Source: Arion vulgaris (lineage: Eukaryota > Mollusca > Gastropoda > Stylommatophora > Arionidae). Taken from it: a stretch of DNA of 64,000 bases. Below are positions 42,770 through 53,988 of this stretch, piece after piece. The translations under genes were made by a program, and so were the position numbers. Every line of letters begins with the position of its first letter. Within the stretch, counting starts at the first letter, position 1. A model generated the notes under the pieces. It did not search any database. It had not been told where the DNA came from and saw nothing but the letters and a program-made list of their open reading frames with translations. The stretch covers positions 19,028,817 to 19,092,816 of the forward strand of contig CM036755.1 of assembly GCA_020796225.1 (NCBI GenBank), in the 5' to 3' direction.

Positions 42770-43214
42770 ATAGATTAGAGGAAAGAAATACTTCAAACCA
42801 GCAGTATTCTGAATCGATACGTATTTGAACTTTGTGTAACAATATTAGCACGTTGAGAGTATTATACAGATCATACTACTTCAGCAACGATAGATCCGCA
42901 TATAGAGAACGTCACATCAATAGATAGATTTCCCGCATGAAATCCATTTCTGAAATCGCTTAAAACTAATTAATGCACGTATCATATTTTGCGGAACAAA
43001 CAGCTTTTGAAATCAACGAGAATGTTGTGAATAATTGGTGTATGTAGCATACCATGCGGTATAAATATATTCTGAAAGTTATCAGTTATATGAGGACTAT
43101 CAGTCCGGACATGTACATAAGTGTTCCGATCCCCGCCTCAACAAATCCACAACGGCTCAACACGCAAGTTGTTGATTGATTCTATTTTTGCATATTTGGT
43201 ATGTCGTTATTGTC
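42770..43214. other. unassigned stretch
   Basis: No recognised gene. The segment around 43020-43075 (GTAGCATACCATGCGGTATA) resembles 45110-45205, so it is another dispersed repeat I cannot name. Confidence 0.4.
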
Positions 43215-43650
43215 AGGCTAGTGGGTCTCTGTGACGTAGAGGTTAGGTGCTCGCCTCTCTTCCCAAAGGCATTAGGTTCGCTCCCTTGTTGAGATATATT
43301 GGCCATTTCTCCAGAGATCCTTGATCTCAGTGTAGGAGAAATCGAGTTCCTATACGATAAAACGTAGGTCCCGTATTCAATTTGAGTACGTAAACGAACC
43401 ATTGACAGTACAAAATCGAGAAGAGTAGACTAGAACACAGCTGTTCGGGCAAAATTAACTAGAAAGATTAAACAATAAAATTCATGCAACGTATTTTCTG
43501 CATCGTCTAAATTACAGCGAAGACCCTCGCCGGTGCTACGGTTCATGCACTGCCGCTGAGATCTTCCTATGTAAGAAAGAGGTTGGAGCACACATGGCTA
43601 CTCACCGTGCAATGATGATGGTCATATCAATCGATCAATCTTTTCGGACT
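43215..43650 (+). mobile_element. SINE family 4 copy
   Basis: Head CTGTGACGTAGAGGTTAGGT, body CCAGAGATCCTTGATCTCAG, GCTGAGATCTTCCTATGTAA, tail GTGCAATGATGATGGTCATA with CAATCGATCAATC. Confidence 0.87.
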
Positions 43651-43719
43651 GTACCAATATCGACACCTATCTCTCTCAATCTGGTCAGCGACTGTGCTTC
43701 CGTCTATTGACTATTGTTT

Positions 43720-43933
43720 TTCCCCAGGTGAATGATGGAATTGGTTGTTCACTCTTGCCGTTAAGCGTAGGGTTGGGAGCTTTAATTTGCGTTCCAGTGT
43801 CTGATGGGTCGCCCTTGTGTTATATCCGTGTTTATTTAGTGTGGTCTTGATATGGTCTTTCCCCTGGTGGATGATGGAATTGGTTGTCCACTCTTGCCGT
43901 TAAACGTAGGAGCATTAATTTGCGTTCCAGTGT
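43720..43933 (-). pseudogene. duplicated LINE 3'-end fragment
   Basis: Two tandem partial copies of GATGGAATTGGTTG, ACTCTTGCCGTTAA and TTAATTTGCGTTCCAGTG about 130 bp apart; the full context is at 41965-42240. Confidence 0.6.
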
Positions 43934-43945
43934 TATAAATATGAG

Positions 43946-44178
43946 AAATAGATGAGACTGCAGTAAAACTATTTGATTGGCAAAACACGTAATTACAAAG
44001 TACTGTAGTTTTACAAATTACAAAAACATAGAAACGTTTGTTTTTGGTCGTCCATTTGTTTTTTAAAATTTGTCACTCATGTTGTTCGTTTGCTTGATAA
44101 ATGACTTGTTGGTCGAAACGTTGCTGTATTTTATCATTGTTTTTGTAAAACTACAGTACTTTGTGATTACGTGTTTTT
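43946..44178. mobile_element. 233-bp foldback Penelope-type insertion
   Basis: A 13-bp target duplication, TTATAAATATGAG, lies at 43933-43945 and 44179-44191. Inside, AACACGTAATTACAAAGTAC with CTGTAGTTTTACAAAT is repeated in reverse at the other end (GTAAAACTACAGTACTTTGT), giving arms of about 40 bp. The unpaired middle matches the 3' part of the GIY-YIG elements at 59880-61735 and holds a hammerhead-like core near 44095-44125. Confidence 0.82.
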
Positions 44179-44254
44179 TTATAAATATGAGTCGTCATTG
44201 TGTTATAAAATACATTTAAAATAAAACTGTTGTTACTGTCTGTAGTATCACTTT

Positions 44255-44455
44255 TTAGGGCAGTATAGGACATGTGTGATGTGAGCCTGGAGAACTTAAT
44301 GGCTGCATGGCTCGTACATTCGGTGCGATACTGTTCAGGTTATGATTTTTCATTTTTGCCCACAATAGAAACAAATCTTTGACCTTACCGTGAATTGAAC
44401 ACGGGTCTCCCGCATGGCAGAAGCGCTCTAACCCATTCGGCCAGACGCTCCACCC
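44255..44455 (-). mobile_element. SINE family 1 copy
   Basis: Nearly complete and minus-oriented: AGTATAGGACATGTGTGATG, ACTGTTCAGGTTATGATTTT, then the tRNA-like head (minus: GCGTCTGGCCGAATGGGTTA and an intact-looking anticodon-arm region). Confidence 0.88.
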
Positions 44456-45000
44456 GTGTTTATTTAGTCTAGTCTTGATATTGTCTATCCATCTTTTCCT
44501 TGGTCTTCCCTTAGCTCTAGTACCCGATCTCTTTTTACTGTATGCTGTTATTGATGGTTGGTTGTGTTTCATTCTCATTAAATGTCCAAACCACTGCATT
44601 CAGTGTCTTTCAATGTATTCGGTGTATGAAGTTATGCCCACTCTGCTTCTGATGTCCTCATTTCGTAGTCTGTCTTTCCTGGTGACTCCACTGCCTTCCT
44701 CAAGCATTTCATTTCACATATCGTGAGCTTTCTATGGTATGTTGCTGTCAGAGACAAAGTTTGGCACTGGTAACAAAGTGTTGGTAGGAAAATACTTTTT
44801 ATCATCTGTCTTTTAACTTCTATCTTGATCTTTGGGTGTTATAGTAATGATGCCATCTGGTAGGTCACTGCATTTGTTTTTTTTTGGACATCATGTCTCT
44901 ATTTCTCTATCTAGTTTTCCGTCCTCTGTGAAATGCTGCCTAAATATTTGAATGCAGAAACTTGCTTTACTCTGGTGTTGTCTATTTGTATGTTTGCCTA
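44455..45000 (-). pseudogene. LINE pol C-terminal relic
   Basis: The minus strand codes for MQWFGHLMRMKHNQPSITAY and KKRSGTRAKGRPRKRWIDNI at 44599-44480, with upstream parts in other frames to about 45000. The C-terminal frame runs into the family 1 SINE. Confidence 0.82.
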
Positions 45001-45340
45001 GCTTGGTGTTCTGTTGATTCACAATCCTGAAACTACTCTGTTCGGAAGAAAAGTATATTGGATTCTCAAGACTGCTCTATTCGACAGCAAGCAGTGTGAA
45101 TAATTGATGTAGTTAACATATCTTGCGGTATAAATATATTCTGAAATCGATAGAACGTAGCGTGAATAATTAATGTATGTAGCATATCTTGCGGTACGTA
45201 TCAAAGAGGTGTATACCACCGCGGCCATCGTAAATACTGGCCTTCGCGCAATATTTTTCAAGATGGAGGGTGAGGCGGATTATTCAAAAGTGTTTAGTAA
45301 ACATATGGACATTTTAGTAAACATACGGACTTAAACAGAC
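45000..45340. other. unassigned, with an internal duplicated segment
   Basis: AACATATCTTGCGGTATAAA and its neighbour AGCATATCTTGCGGTACG lie about 70 bp apart, and relate to 43020-43075. No gene seen. Confidence 0.4.
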
Positions 45341-45342
45341 TT

Positions 45343-45620
45343 CTTTAGTAAACATAACAACAAAATAACGATGCCTAGTAAGTGCTGTGTACCACAATGT
45401 AGATCATATTACGATTGTAATTATATATGTATAATATAAGTTAATTTAACAAGTACCTTCTTCAGTAAACATAACTGTTATCAGTATGGTAAACATAACA
45501 ACAAAATAACGATGCCTAGCTAATAAGTAATGTGTACCAAAATGTCGATTAAATTATGATTATAATTATATATGTAGCATTTAAGTTAATTTAACAAGTA
45601 AATCATGCAAAGATTTAGAA
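45343..45620. repeat. imperfect 140-bp duplication
   Basis: GTAAACATAACAACAAAATA and CGATGCCTAG, then ATATATGTA and TAAGTTAATTTAACAAGTA, occur in the same order starting at about 45348 and 45489. Confidence 0.75.
45371..45439 (+). pseudogene. THAP-like zinc finger N-terminus, relic
   Basis: The frame reads MPSKCCVPQCRSYYD, the usual opening of THAP domains (Met, a few residues, Cys-x3/4-Cys and an aromatic), then stops after eight more codons. A GT just past YYD (GATT/GTAATT) could be a donor, as THAP exons often break here. No downstream CxxH part is found nearby. The second copy of the duplication has a stop after three codons. A relic of a THAP gene or a THAP-type transposon. Confidence 0.4.
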
Positions 45621-46154
45621 GAGCACCAACTGTTGACTATTACATGACAATGACAATCTGGTTGAAGCAATTAGTTTATCATCCACCACAATAAGCACTA
45701 GTTTTGTGCCAGAGAAAAAACTCCCAATTCCTCGCTGAACAGTTGCATCTGATCAAAACTCCAGAACTTGATCTGTCCTCATATCATCTGGATATGAAGA
45801 TAAGTTCTTGGCCACGACAAACCATAAGGAGATTGTCATACAAATTGTAATTACCAGTTACATGGAATTCTCATTAGACAGTACTGTATATGTTCTCGGA
45901 GCTCAAAAAAATATTTTATTGTCTGCGGTTCCAACATTTTCCTCAACAATGATATAAAAATCAGGAATGTTCAATGCAATGTTCGGCAAGCTGCTTCTTC
46001 ACAAAAAAGGAAAGGAGCAAAATTCAGTAGTAGATAAATATATTTGTGTAATACTGTTTAGTTTATGTGCTAATCAAGTTGTAGTGTGGTGAAAATTGAT
46101 TGGCACAGCATTTTGTTTTCCATTGTTATCCTGTATCACTAGTGATCTCTTCGG
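45620..46154. other. unassigned; short open frames only
   Basis: The 45801-45826 segment (AAGTTCTTGGCCACGACAAA) recurs on the far side of the next minisatellite at 47064-47087. Confidence 0.4.
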
Positions 46155-47064
46155 ACATACTGTATCAAAAGTTGTCACATAGACTTGATCTCCTTCGACA
46201 TAATGTAACAAAAGTTGTCACAAATACTTGATCTCCTTCGACATAATGTAACAAAAGTTGTCACATAGACTATTGATCTCATTTGACATAATGTAATAAA
46301 AGTTGTCACATAGACTATTGATCTCATTCGACATAATGTATCAAAAGTTGTCACATAGACTATTGATCTCATTTGACATAATGTATCAAAAGTTGTCATG
46401 TAGACTATTGATCTCCTTCAATATAATGTATCAAAAGTTGGTATGTAGACTATTGATCTTCTTCGACAATGTAACAAAAGTTGTCACATAGACTATTGAT
46501 CTCATTCGACATAATGTAATAAAAGTTGTCACATAGACTATTGATCTCATTCGACATAATGTAACAAAAGTTGTCATGTAGACTATTGATCTCCTTCGAC
46601 ATAATGTATCAAAAGTTGTCATGTAGACTATTGATCTCATTTGACATAATGTATCAAAAGTTGGTATGTAGACTATTGATCTCCTTCGACATAATGTAAC
46701 AAAAGTTGTCATGTAGACTATTGATCTCATTCGACATAATGTACAAAAGTTGTCATGTAGACTATTGATCTCATTCGACATAATGTATCAAAAGTTGGTA
46801 TGTAGACTATTGATCTCCTTCGACATAATGTAACAAAAGTTGTCACGTAGACTATTGATCTCATTCGACATAATGTAATAAAAGTTGGTATGTAGACTAT
46901 TGATCTCCTTCGACATAATGTAATAAAAGTTGGTATGTAGACTATTGATCTCCTTCGACATAATATAATAAAAGTTGTCATGTAGACTATTGATCTCATT
47001 CGACATAATGTAATAAAAGTTGGTATGTAGACTATTGATCTCCTTCGACATAATGTACAAAAAG
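46155..47064. repeat. 45-bp minisatellite, about 20 copies
   Basis: The unit is ATAATGTAACAAAAGTTGTC followed by ATGTAGACTATTGATCTCCT and TCGAC. As 45 is a multiple of three, frames of 60-125 codons on both strands are artefacts (IVYVTTFITLCRMRS repeats). Confidence 0.95.
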
Positions 47065-47089
47065 TTCTTGGCCACGACAAACCAGAAGG

Positions 47090-47510
47090 TGTGGTGTTGT
47101 ACAAACATGTGGCTTACTTATTCATGGATAACTAATGAGAGACCACCAGAAGCTGATGTAAGTACACTAGTAATCATATAAATTACTCCTCACTCTGATG
47201 TATTCTGTATAAAATTAAACTAAAATAGTATTTGAGAGCAACAACTATAGCTACTCATAAAACTTCTGTAATACACGCATGCATCCAACAACAAGTTTCT
47301 AACATCTGCAAGATGTATTGTCTAGATCTGCGTTTTCCAATAGTAACAGACAAAAGTTAGTCTGTGCGAATACACCGCCTCAGCCTGTGACGTTACATGG
47401 CAATATTGCTGTCTGCGCTGCGGCCATTATAGAGAAGGCCGTGATACCACATCTGGTTCGCGAGTTCAGGAATATCAACCATATTTTATGTGATATACAG
47501 TAATGAGAGG
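47090..47510. other. unassigned stretch
   Basis: A plus-strand frame at 47318-47503 is short and unlike any family I know. No repeat recognised. Confidence 0.35.
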
Positions 47511-47600
47511 AGCGTCTGGTCGAATGGATTAGAGCACGGGATCATATTCGGGAGACCCGGGTTCGATCCCCGATAAGGTCAGGAAATATTTGTTGTCGGG
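47511..47600 (+). mobile_element. SINE family 1 head
   Basis: GCGTCTGGTCGAATGGATTA and GACCCGGGTTCGATCCCCGA give a good A box and perfect B box. The 5' and 3' ends do not pair as an acceptor stem and the family 1 body begins after it, so it is a SINE head and not a tRNA gene. Confidence 0.82.
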
Positions 47601-47759
47601 TTATAAAGAAAAAAGCTAAGCTAACGACTGTTTAGTAGAGACGCTGCCTTCTAGTTATTGTTATACTCTGTAAAACTGCCTGTTTTATTTTGTATCTCAC
47701 ACGGATATAGTATCTACCTAACTACATACCCATCCCCCTCTCTATCCATCCATTTACTA

Positions 47760-47990
47760 TTTGAGTCATGTTTAAACATAAAGCTCCACAAAAGATTTCA
47801 ATTGTTGCTGTTCTGCCCTTATGTTTCCCACGTCAGGACACAATCTTTCAACTCTCTTTTCACAGTTCTTCATGTTTCCTTTGGACGTCCAGGCCTTGTC
47901 TTTCCATCCGCTGTACACCGGAGAGATGTTTGATTTACCTCCTTCATGAAATTAGTTGCCCGATTAACATCGCTCCCTTCACCTGATGCA
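47760..47990 (-). pseudogene. LINE C-terminal relic
   Basis: Degraded minus-strand relative of 32990-33220 (plus-strand landmarks CCACGTCAGGACACAATCTT and TGTTGCTGTTCTGCCC). Confidence 0.65.
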
Positions 47991-48039
47991 ACAAATGTAT
48001 CTCTTACTGCCGTTTCCATAACATAATATTTTCAAACAG

Positions 48040-48247
48040 GAATGGGTTTTCAGCCCCTTGCCGAACCCTTAACCTTGAGGACACGGTCACATTCTGTCTG
48101 CCATCTAACCTTCAACATGGCATTGGTGTCCCTTCCAGGAGCTAAGCTTCTGCCAGCATAGCTTTCCGGATCATAGGGGTAATAAAGCTCCCATTACTAC
48201 GAGTGAGGGCCTGATAGGAAAACAATCCTTCATGCAAAAATCAGGTG
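48040..48247 (-). mobile_element. repeat family 8-related fragment
   Basis: GGCATTGGTGTCCCTTCCAG, CTGCCAGCATAGCTTTCCGG, then AAAACAATCCTTCATGCAAA. The same block occurs at 48745-48920, which continues to GACTACGCCTGAATGCATAG, the family 8 end. Confidence 0.55.
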
Positions 48248-48675
48248 TCGTTGATTGATAGAAAGGACCACTTCGGTGAGTAACCAAGTGTGCTCCGATA
48301 TCTTTTTTACATAGGAAGATCTCAGCAGCAGTGCACGAACTCCGTTACATCGGCGAGGGTCCCCAATGTAATTTTGAAGATGGTGAAGCTATTTTTTGTA
48401 AAGATTTTGTATTTTTAATATTTTCTAAATGACTTTACCTGGGCAGCGCTCCAGCCGCTCTTCTCGATTCTGAACTACCAAAGGTTCTTTTACGAGCGCA
48501 AATTGAACATGTGTCTACGTTTTATCGTCCGTCTCCGATAGGAATAGGAACTCGATCTCATCTACACCGAGATCAGGGATCTCTGGAAAAAAAAATATCC
48601 AGGTGGCTCTACGAGGAGCAGACCTGGTACCCTTGGCACGAAAGACGGCACCTAACATCTATGCCACATGGACCC
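48248..48675 (-). mobile_element. SINE family 4 copy inserted between family 8-related repeats
   Basis: From the tail TTGATTGATAGAAAGGACCA to the head CCTAACATCTATGCCACATG. The two family 8-related blocks on either side suggest a local duplication or two insertions. Confidence 0.85.
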
Positions 48676-48724
48676 TCAACGTTAGTATGGCAGAAATACC
48701 ATATTAAGCGCCATGACTACGGAC

Positions 48725-48920
48725 TACGATTCTTCAACCTACCTGGCATTGGTGTCCCTACCAGAAGCTATGCTTCTGCCAGCATAGCTTTCCGGATCAT
48801 AGGGGTAAGAAAGCGCCCCATCACTACAAGTGAGGGAACCTGCTAAGGAAAACAATCCTTCACGCAAAAATCAGAGGTGTCATATTAGGCACCACGACTA
48901 CGCCTGAATGCATAGCAGTG
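48725..48920 (-). mobile_element. repeat family 8-related copy
   Basis: See 48040-48247; this copy is longer at the family 8 end. Confidence 0.55.
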
Positions 48921-48974
48921 TAACTGGACAAACCCCCCAAAGCCCTCATCACATTCCCATGCATTTTACACTAC

Positions 48975-49240
48975 GAATATATTGTCTGAAAACCAGAGGG
49001 GAATAGAACAAGAAGGGTCATTGCCTGGAACCCACAGGGGCAGCGAAATAAAGGGAGGTCTAGAAATACACGGAGAGGAGATTTGGAGGCAGAGATCAAC
49101 AATATAAAGAAGAGTTGCACGGAGCTGTAGGAGATAGCTAAAGATAGGAAGACTTGGCACAAGTTGATTGAGGCATATGCTCAATCCAGTTTAATAAGGC
49201 AAAAGAGAGAGAGAGAGAGAGATAGTAAGAGAGAGAGAGG
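48975..49240 (+). pseudogene. LINE RTE-like C-terminus with GA-rich tail
   Basis: Plus-strand frame: WNPQGQRNKGRSRNTRRGDL, EAEINNIKKS, stop, EIAKDRKTWHKLIEAYAQSS. WNPQGKR.RGRPR.TWRRD is the hallmark of the C-terminus of many RTE-type proteins. A (GA)n-rich tail follows at about 49203-49245. Related copy at 63190-63655. Confidence 0.88.
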
Positions 49241-49604
49241 AGGAGAAATAACACGTCACATTTAATAAGCGGATACAATCCAAGAAACCGCATGAACTTA
49301 AAATTACAGCTGGGAAAAAAAAGCGGAACACAATTTCCCTTAAATTTCAGAAATATGAAACAATATCCTAAGTGTCCGATAGACAAAAATAAATAGTGTC
49401 ACGAACAAACACACAAATAAACACATATTAATCAGTGGCGGACGGACAGGTAGCAGACGTGTGTATGAGTCTATTCTAAACAGTTACCATGGTAACGCTG
49501 ATTGGCACAGAGTGACGTTGACACGTGTTCATATTACGTTTTGTGTTGAAGAGCGGGTAAACCGGTTTGTGAAATGGGACATTTCTAAGAACGGGGAAGA
49601 GCTG
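49240..49604. other. unassigned stretch
   Basis: No recognised gene or repeat. Confidence 0.4.
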
Positions 49605-49614
49605 TGATTGATAC

Positions 49615-49849
49615 TTCTTCGAACGCTCCATGTCAACGACTCTGTGTGATCTGAGCCTAAGAGTGATTGTACGTTGTGCCAGTTATGCGCCTACAAGTAT
49701 GTCATCACATCCGATTTCTTCGATGCTTTTTATTTACTAGGGTAGTTTCCCTAGACCCATACCTCAGTCGCCTCTTACGACATGCCTTGTAGGTCGCAGT
49801 GGTACTATTCTTTGCTTCCATTGCAGGCCCCGGCACACACAGGGCGATA
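49615..49849 (-). mobile_element. SINE family 7 copy with 10-bp target duplication
   Basis: TGATTGATAC lies at 49605-49614 and 49850-49859. Minus-oriented and full-length, with the tail TTCTTCGAACGCTCCATG on plus. The clean duplication supports retroposition for this family. Confidence 0.9.
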
Positions 49850-49978
49850 TGATTGATACAAATTGAGACTATGTTATCAGTTATGTGTATATGTGCGCAA
49901 GCATGGATATATGTAAATGTATATGCGTGCACATGTATATATATATATATATATGCATGGATGGATCTATGTATATAT

Positions 49979-50220
49979 GGGGGTCTCTGTGGCTAAATCT
50001 TTGTGATGCGTTGCGAAGATCGTGGGTTCGAATCTGGACCGCGCTGTTCTGTTTATAAGTGCATTTTCCCCCAAAATTTCCTAGGATTGTTGCCGGAGCT
50101 ACGCAGTTCGTGCTTTGTGCAATGCTCTCGGCAGGTGGCGTGCCACTTCTGTGGAGAGGGAGCGAGCTATATGGGGTTAAAAAGTCGATGCAATGAAGTC
50201 AATCCTTCGGCTTGATACCT
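49979..50220 (+). mobile_element. SINE family 2 copy
   Basis: Head GGGTCTCTGTGGCTAAATCT, perfect B box (GGTTCGAATCT), body CGGAGCTACGCAGTTCGTGC and TGGCGTGCCACTTCTGTGGA. Best-preserved copy in the window. Confidence 0.9.
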
Positions 50221-50255
50221 TTTATATACGAGTATGTATATCGCGTGTGCGTATG
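50221..50255. repeat. left remnant of the 71-bp minisatellite
   Basis: ATACGAGTATGTATATCGCG then TGTGCGTATG matches the unit at 53989-54330. The hAT transposon separates it from the main array. Confidence 0.85.
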
Positions 50256-53200
50256 CAGAGCGGATTAGACCAGCGCAGGGGCCCGTAGCAAATTTTAGCG
50301 CGGGCCTAAGTTTGTAATAGATAATAAATAATAAAACATAAATTTTACAAACAAACTTGTCTCGATTTAATGTGAGCAAATTTAGAGATAATACTAGACA
50401 AATCATTCTCTAAGTAAATTACATTCAATGTTCATTAAGGTGAGGTTATTTAGACGATCTTGTCCCATCATGTTTCTTAACTCACTTTTATACGCTTTAA
50501 TGTTGAAAAAGAACGTTCTCCGCTGCAGTTAGTAATCATTAAAGACAAGTAAATTCGTAAGACTATTTCTACATTTGGGAAACACGACTCTAATGAATTT
50601 TCCATTATAAGTTTATAAAATTGAAGTTCAAGGGCCTCATTCTTTTCGTTGCTAATAGCAGCAGCTACATTAGTTTTAAGAGTTCAGCGAGACTGCACAA
50701 GTTCGTTGCCTAGGCTTTCTTCCAAATCCTCTTGGTAAGAGCTGACAATATTTGGAGTTCTTTTCAAGATCTCTTCTGCTGTAAGAGATTTTAACTGCTG
50801 AAATGTTCCAAATACATCAGTCACTCTATGGTACGCTTCCATGCGATTAGCTAAGGCAGAGAGTACATTATCAATTATGACAATAAACACCTGACTTTCA
50901 AATTTTTGTTTGGGTGTTTGATTTTCTAAAACTTCATCGAGCGTAGTAGAGCCACTAAAATCGTCGTACTTAGTATTTCGCTTGCGTCGTCGTGAAGTTT
51001 GTTGCTGATATTCTTGACAGTGAGTCAGGATTTTGGCTTTGGTCTCAATATCTGAAAATGTAGGCCGCATTGCTTGAACGTACCTGTGTAACGATTCATA
51101 AAGAGCATATCCCGTGTTAAGGTCTTGATCAGGTGACTGTAATGAAGCGCTAGACGCTTTGCAAGCGTTCTAGAATTCCGTTCCATAAAATGCTAACTAT
51201 TCCCGTTTCCAACTTACTCATCTCCAAAACTAGCCCATACGCTTGATTACGACACTCTACCTTGTGATCCATGTTATTTGAGATGTCATCCAAAACTTGT
51301 TTGATAATGGTAAAACCACATAAAGTGCTTTTGTCGCATCAGCTCGGGAAGACCACCTGGTGTCCGACAGTCTCTTCAAAGTCGGGAGTTTTGAACCTGT
51401 ATCTTCCAGTGCTTTGTAAGAATGCCCCATCGATAGGTAGAAGCGGAAAAGAATGTATAGAGACTTTCAACAAAAATCGAAAAAAATGGATGCTTCTATA
51501 CAACATTCTGCAGCACACTTCGCACAAATTCAGTGAATGTGCAAAGCAGGGAATGTATTCTGCGTACTTATTTATCTCCTTAATGCGTGCTTGTAAGCCG
51601 TTGTATTTTCCACTCATGTTGCTGGCATTGTCATAGCTTTGACCGCGACAGTCTTTGATATCAATGCCATTTTCCTTTAAAAAATCAAGTAAACTTTGGG
51701 CGAGTTGTTCAGCAGTATGACCTTCCATATCCAAGAACTTCACAAACCTTTCCACTGGTCCAGATGGTAACACATAGCGCACTATTAGAGTGAGTTGGTC
51801 CACATGCGAAATGTCTGGAGTAGAGTCAGTGATACGGAATAGTACTTGCATTTCTTAATTTCGCAAATAATATGATCCAGTAAGCTTGATGCAATTAGAT
51901 GGATAAATTCCTCACATGTTGTTTTTGATAAGTATGATGTATGTCCCTTTCCTTTATTTGCATAAGTATTTATATGCTAAGCCAGAAAAATGTCAAATTT
52001 GGCTATTAATTCCAACAAACCTAAATAATTTCCATTATTAGGTGAACCAATAATTTCATCCCTACCCCGAAATGCAAGACCTCGTTCTGCTAAAAATTGG
52101 ATTACTGAAGTAATTCGCTCCAAAAGTGTCCGCCAATATGTTTGTTCGGTCTCAATTTGGCTTACAAGTTGAGAATCGACAAGAGCATCTTTCTTTTTGC
52201 AAACTAACAGAGAAATTATCGTGTCTATGGGAGGTGCTTTCTTCATGTCTTTTCAACAAATTATTTGCGTTTTCCAATCGTCAAATCCTTCTTTCGTAAA
52301 CCGTGACGAACAGTCTGAATCAGTAACTTTGCAAACAAAACAGAAAAATTGTCCTTTAGTTTCTGAATAACACAACCAATCTCTCACATGAGTTTTGTTT
52401 GTTGGTTTATGTGTATATGTGAAAAACGATTTTCGACAAATTCATGGATTGTTTTCTTTATCGTATGTTTATTTTTTGGAAGACAAGAAATCACTGTTCA
52501 TATGTTGCACTTCGCTGCTTCCTTTCGCAATCCAATAATCTCGATTGAAGTTGATTGGCCATTCACCAATATCGTTGGAGTACATTTTATTTTCGTTGTG
52601 CTTTTGGCTTGTAGAAGATGTTGCTACATTGGAAGCATGTGCTGTGCTTTCTGCCTCTCTTTGGCTTGAAAAATGATATGGCTAAATTGGAAGGACTTGC
52701 TGTACATTCGACTTCAGTTTGTCTTGTGGAAAATGTGGCTAAATCGTGAAGAGTTGCTGATCTTAATATTGGTAATGATGATTGTTCTATTTCACTATCT
52801 TCATCTACTATACTGTGAGACGCGACTTCTATATTTTCTGCTTCGATTTCTTTGGATTCAGCACCATTACACACGACATTAAAAATTCAGACAGCTTGCG
52901 TGTTTTTGATACAAGAACTTGGTTATATTTTTCCTTTTCATCTTGTGCTTTACGCTTTGCACTTCCAGAAGCGTAATGTCGACTTCGTATCTCTGGCTCT
53001 GCTGCTCATGATGTCTATCTCAATCTGGGAAAAGAAAATGAATTTACAAATAAAATGTAATTCTTCTACTTTCTACTAATATAACATATAAATGTGAAAG
53101 TTTGGACAGCGTTTTATGATATAACAATTTACTCATGATGATATATTATATACAGGGTGCTTCGTAATTTAACCACTTAACATGACTATAACTCTGATTT

Positions 53201-53988
53201 AAAACATTTGAATTCATTGAAAACGAAAAATGATAGAAACTATTTTTAAAAATTAATTTCTCACTGAAACATAAAATTAGCTATGTAAAATAAAATAATA
53301 ATAAAATAACAAGATGGGAGGATTTAAATACATTCAAAGTTAGCAGAACAAATAAAAAAATTACTCTCTGTGTCCGTTTGTGTGCTTCTCTGTAAAATTA
53401 TGCAGCTCTGTGTTGCGGCTCCTTCAAGTGTGTCCAAGTTTTCTGTTTAATCATTTGGCCCTCCCTCGCATTATTTTCTGGGACATCTAGTCGAGTGCAA
53501 AACAGTTTCTCACAAAAAACGTGAATGACATGAAATTTATTTAGGAGTGCCCAGATCTGCTCATGTCTTAGAACAATATTTCATACGCTCACTTGCATTT
53601 ATTTTAAACTAAGTTTCGCGCGCAAAACTACTGAACGAACAGAGACTTGAACTGGGTTATGAGTCAAATTTAATTGTTCTTTTGTTCAAGCTTTCAAGTT
53701 TTCGTTTATTAGAAGCGTGTGCACACAAGAGACACTCCTATACAAAAAGTAAAAAAACTGTTACGTTGTTAATGAGCTCAGTGTGACCGTCCAATTAAGT
53801 CCGAAATTGAGTAAACATGACCTTGGCCCTAACCTCAATAAAAAAAAATGAAATGGGGAAATTATTACCCACCTCCCAAACTTGGTTCCTTGTTTATGAC
53901 TAGTGACAACTTAGCTCCAGAGGGCGCCACCCCCAAAGCGCGGGGCCCGTAGCATTGCTACTTCTGCTACTATGCTAATCCGGCTCTG
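50256..53988 (-). mobile_element. 3.7-kb hAT transposon, ZMYM1-like, inactive
   Basis: A perfect 8-bp target duplication, TGCGTATG, lies at 50248-50255 and 53989-53996. Short terminal inverted repeats: CAGAGCGGATTAG on the left and, reversed on the right, CAGAGCCGGATTAG. Further inside, CGGGCCCCGCGC and GGGGCCCGTAGC also mirror. The transposase lies on the minus strand between about 53020 and 50410. The right-hand 950 bp (53030-53988) has no coding signal and would hold its promoter. Confidence 0.95.
50410..53020 (-). pseudogene. broken ZMYM1-like hAT transposase
   Basis: Pieces on the minus strand in N- to C-terminal order: a basic lead (KRKAQDEKEKYNQVLVSKTR, near 52950); an N-terminal region (52874-52587); a TTF-type zinc finger stretch (RDWLCYSETKGQFFCFVCK, near 52380) with stops before it; QTYWRTLLERITSVIQFLAE and IIGSPNNGNYLGLLELIAKF (52246-51977); the RNase H-like core TDSTPDISHVDQL and DCRGQSYDNASNMSGKYNGL (51851-51339), with likely first and second catalytic Asp; SDTRWSSRADATKAL near 51360; LGNELVQSR (51070-50684); and the C-terminal dimerisation block NCSGERSFSTLKRIK near 50500. 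Several frameshifts and stops separate the pieces. The order matches hAT transposases of the ZMYM1/DUF4371 kind. Confidence 0.9.

Noticed and set aside
46175..47108. Minus-strand frames with IVYVTTFITLCRMRS repeats
   Set aside because: 45-bp unit, a multiple of three; no non-repetitive domain.
53150..53200. Second mariner-like MITE start (TACAGGGTGCTTCGTAATTT) inside the hAT element
   Set aside because: I could not find the matching reversed end downstream within the element.
50256..53988. Domesticated ZMYM1-like host gene
   Set aside because: Perfect target duplications, terminal inverted repeats and broken frames show a recent, dead transposon and not a host gene.
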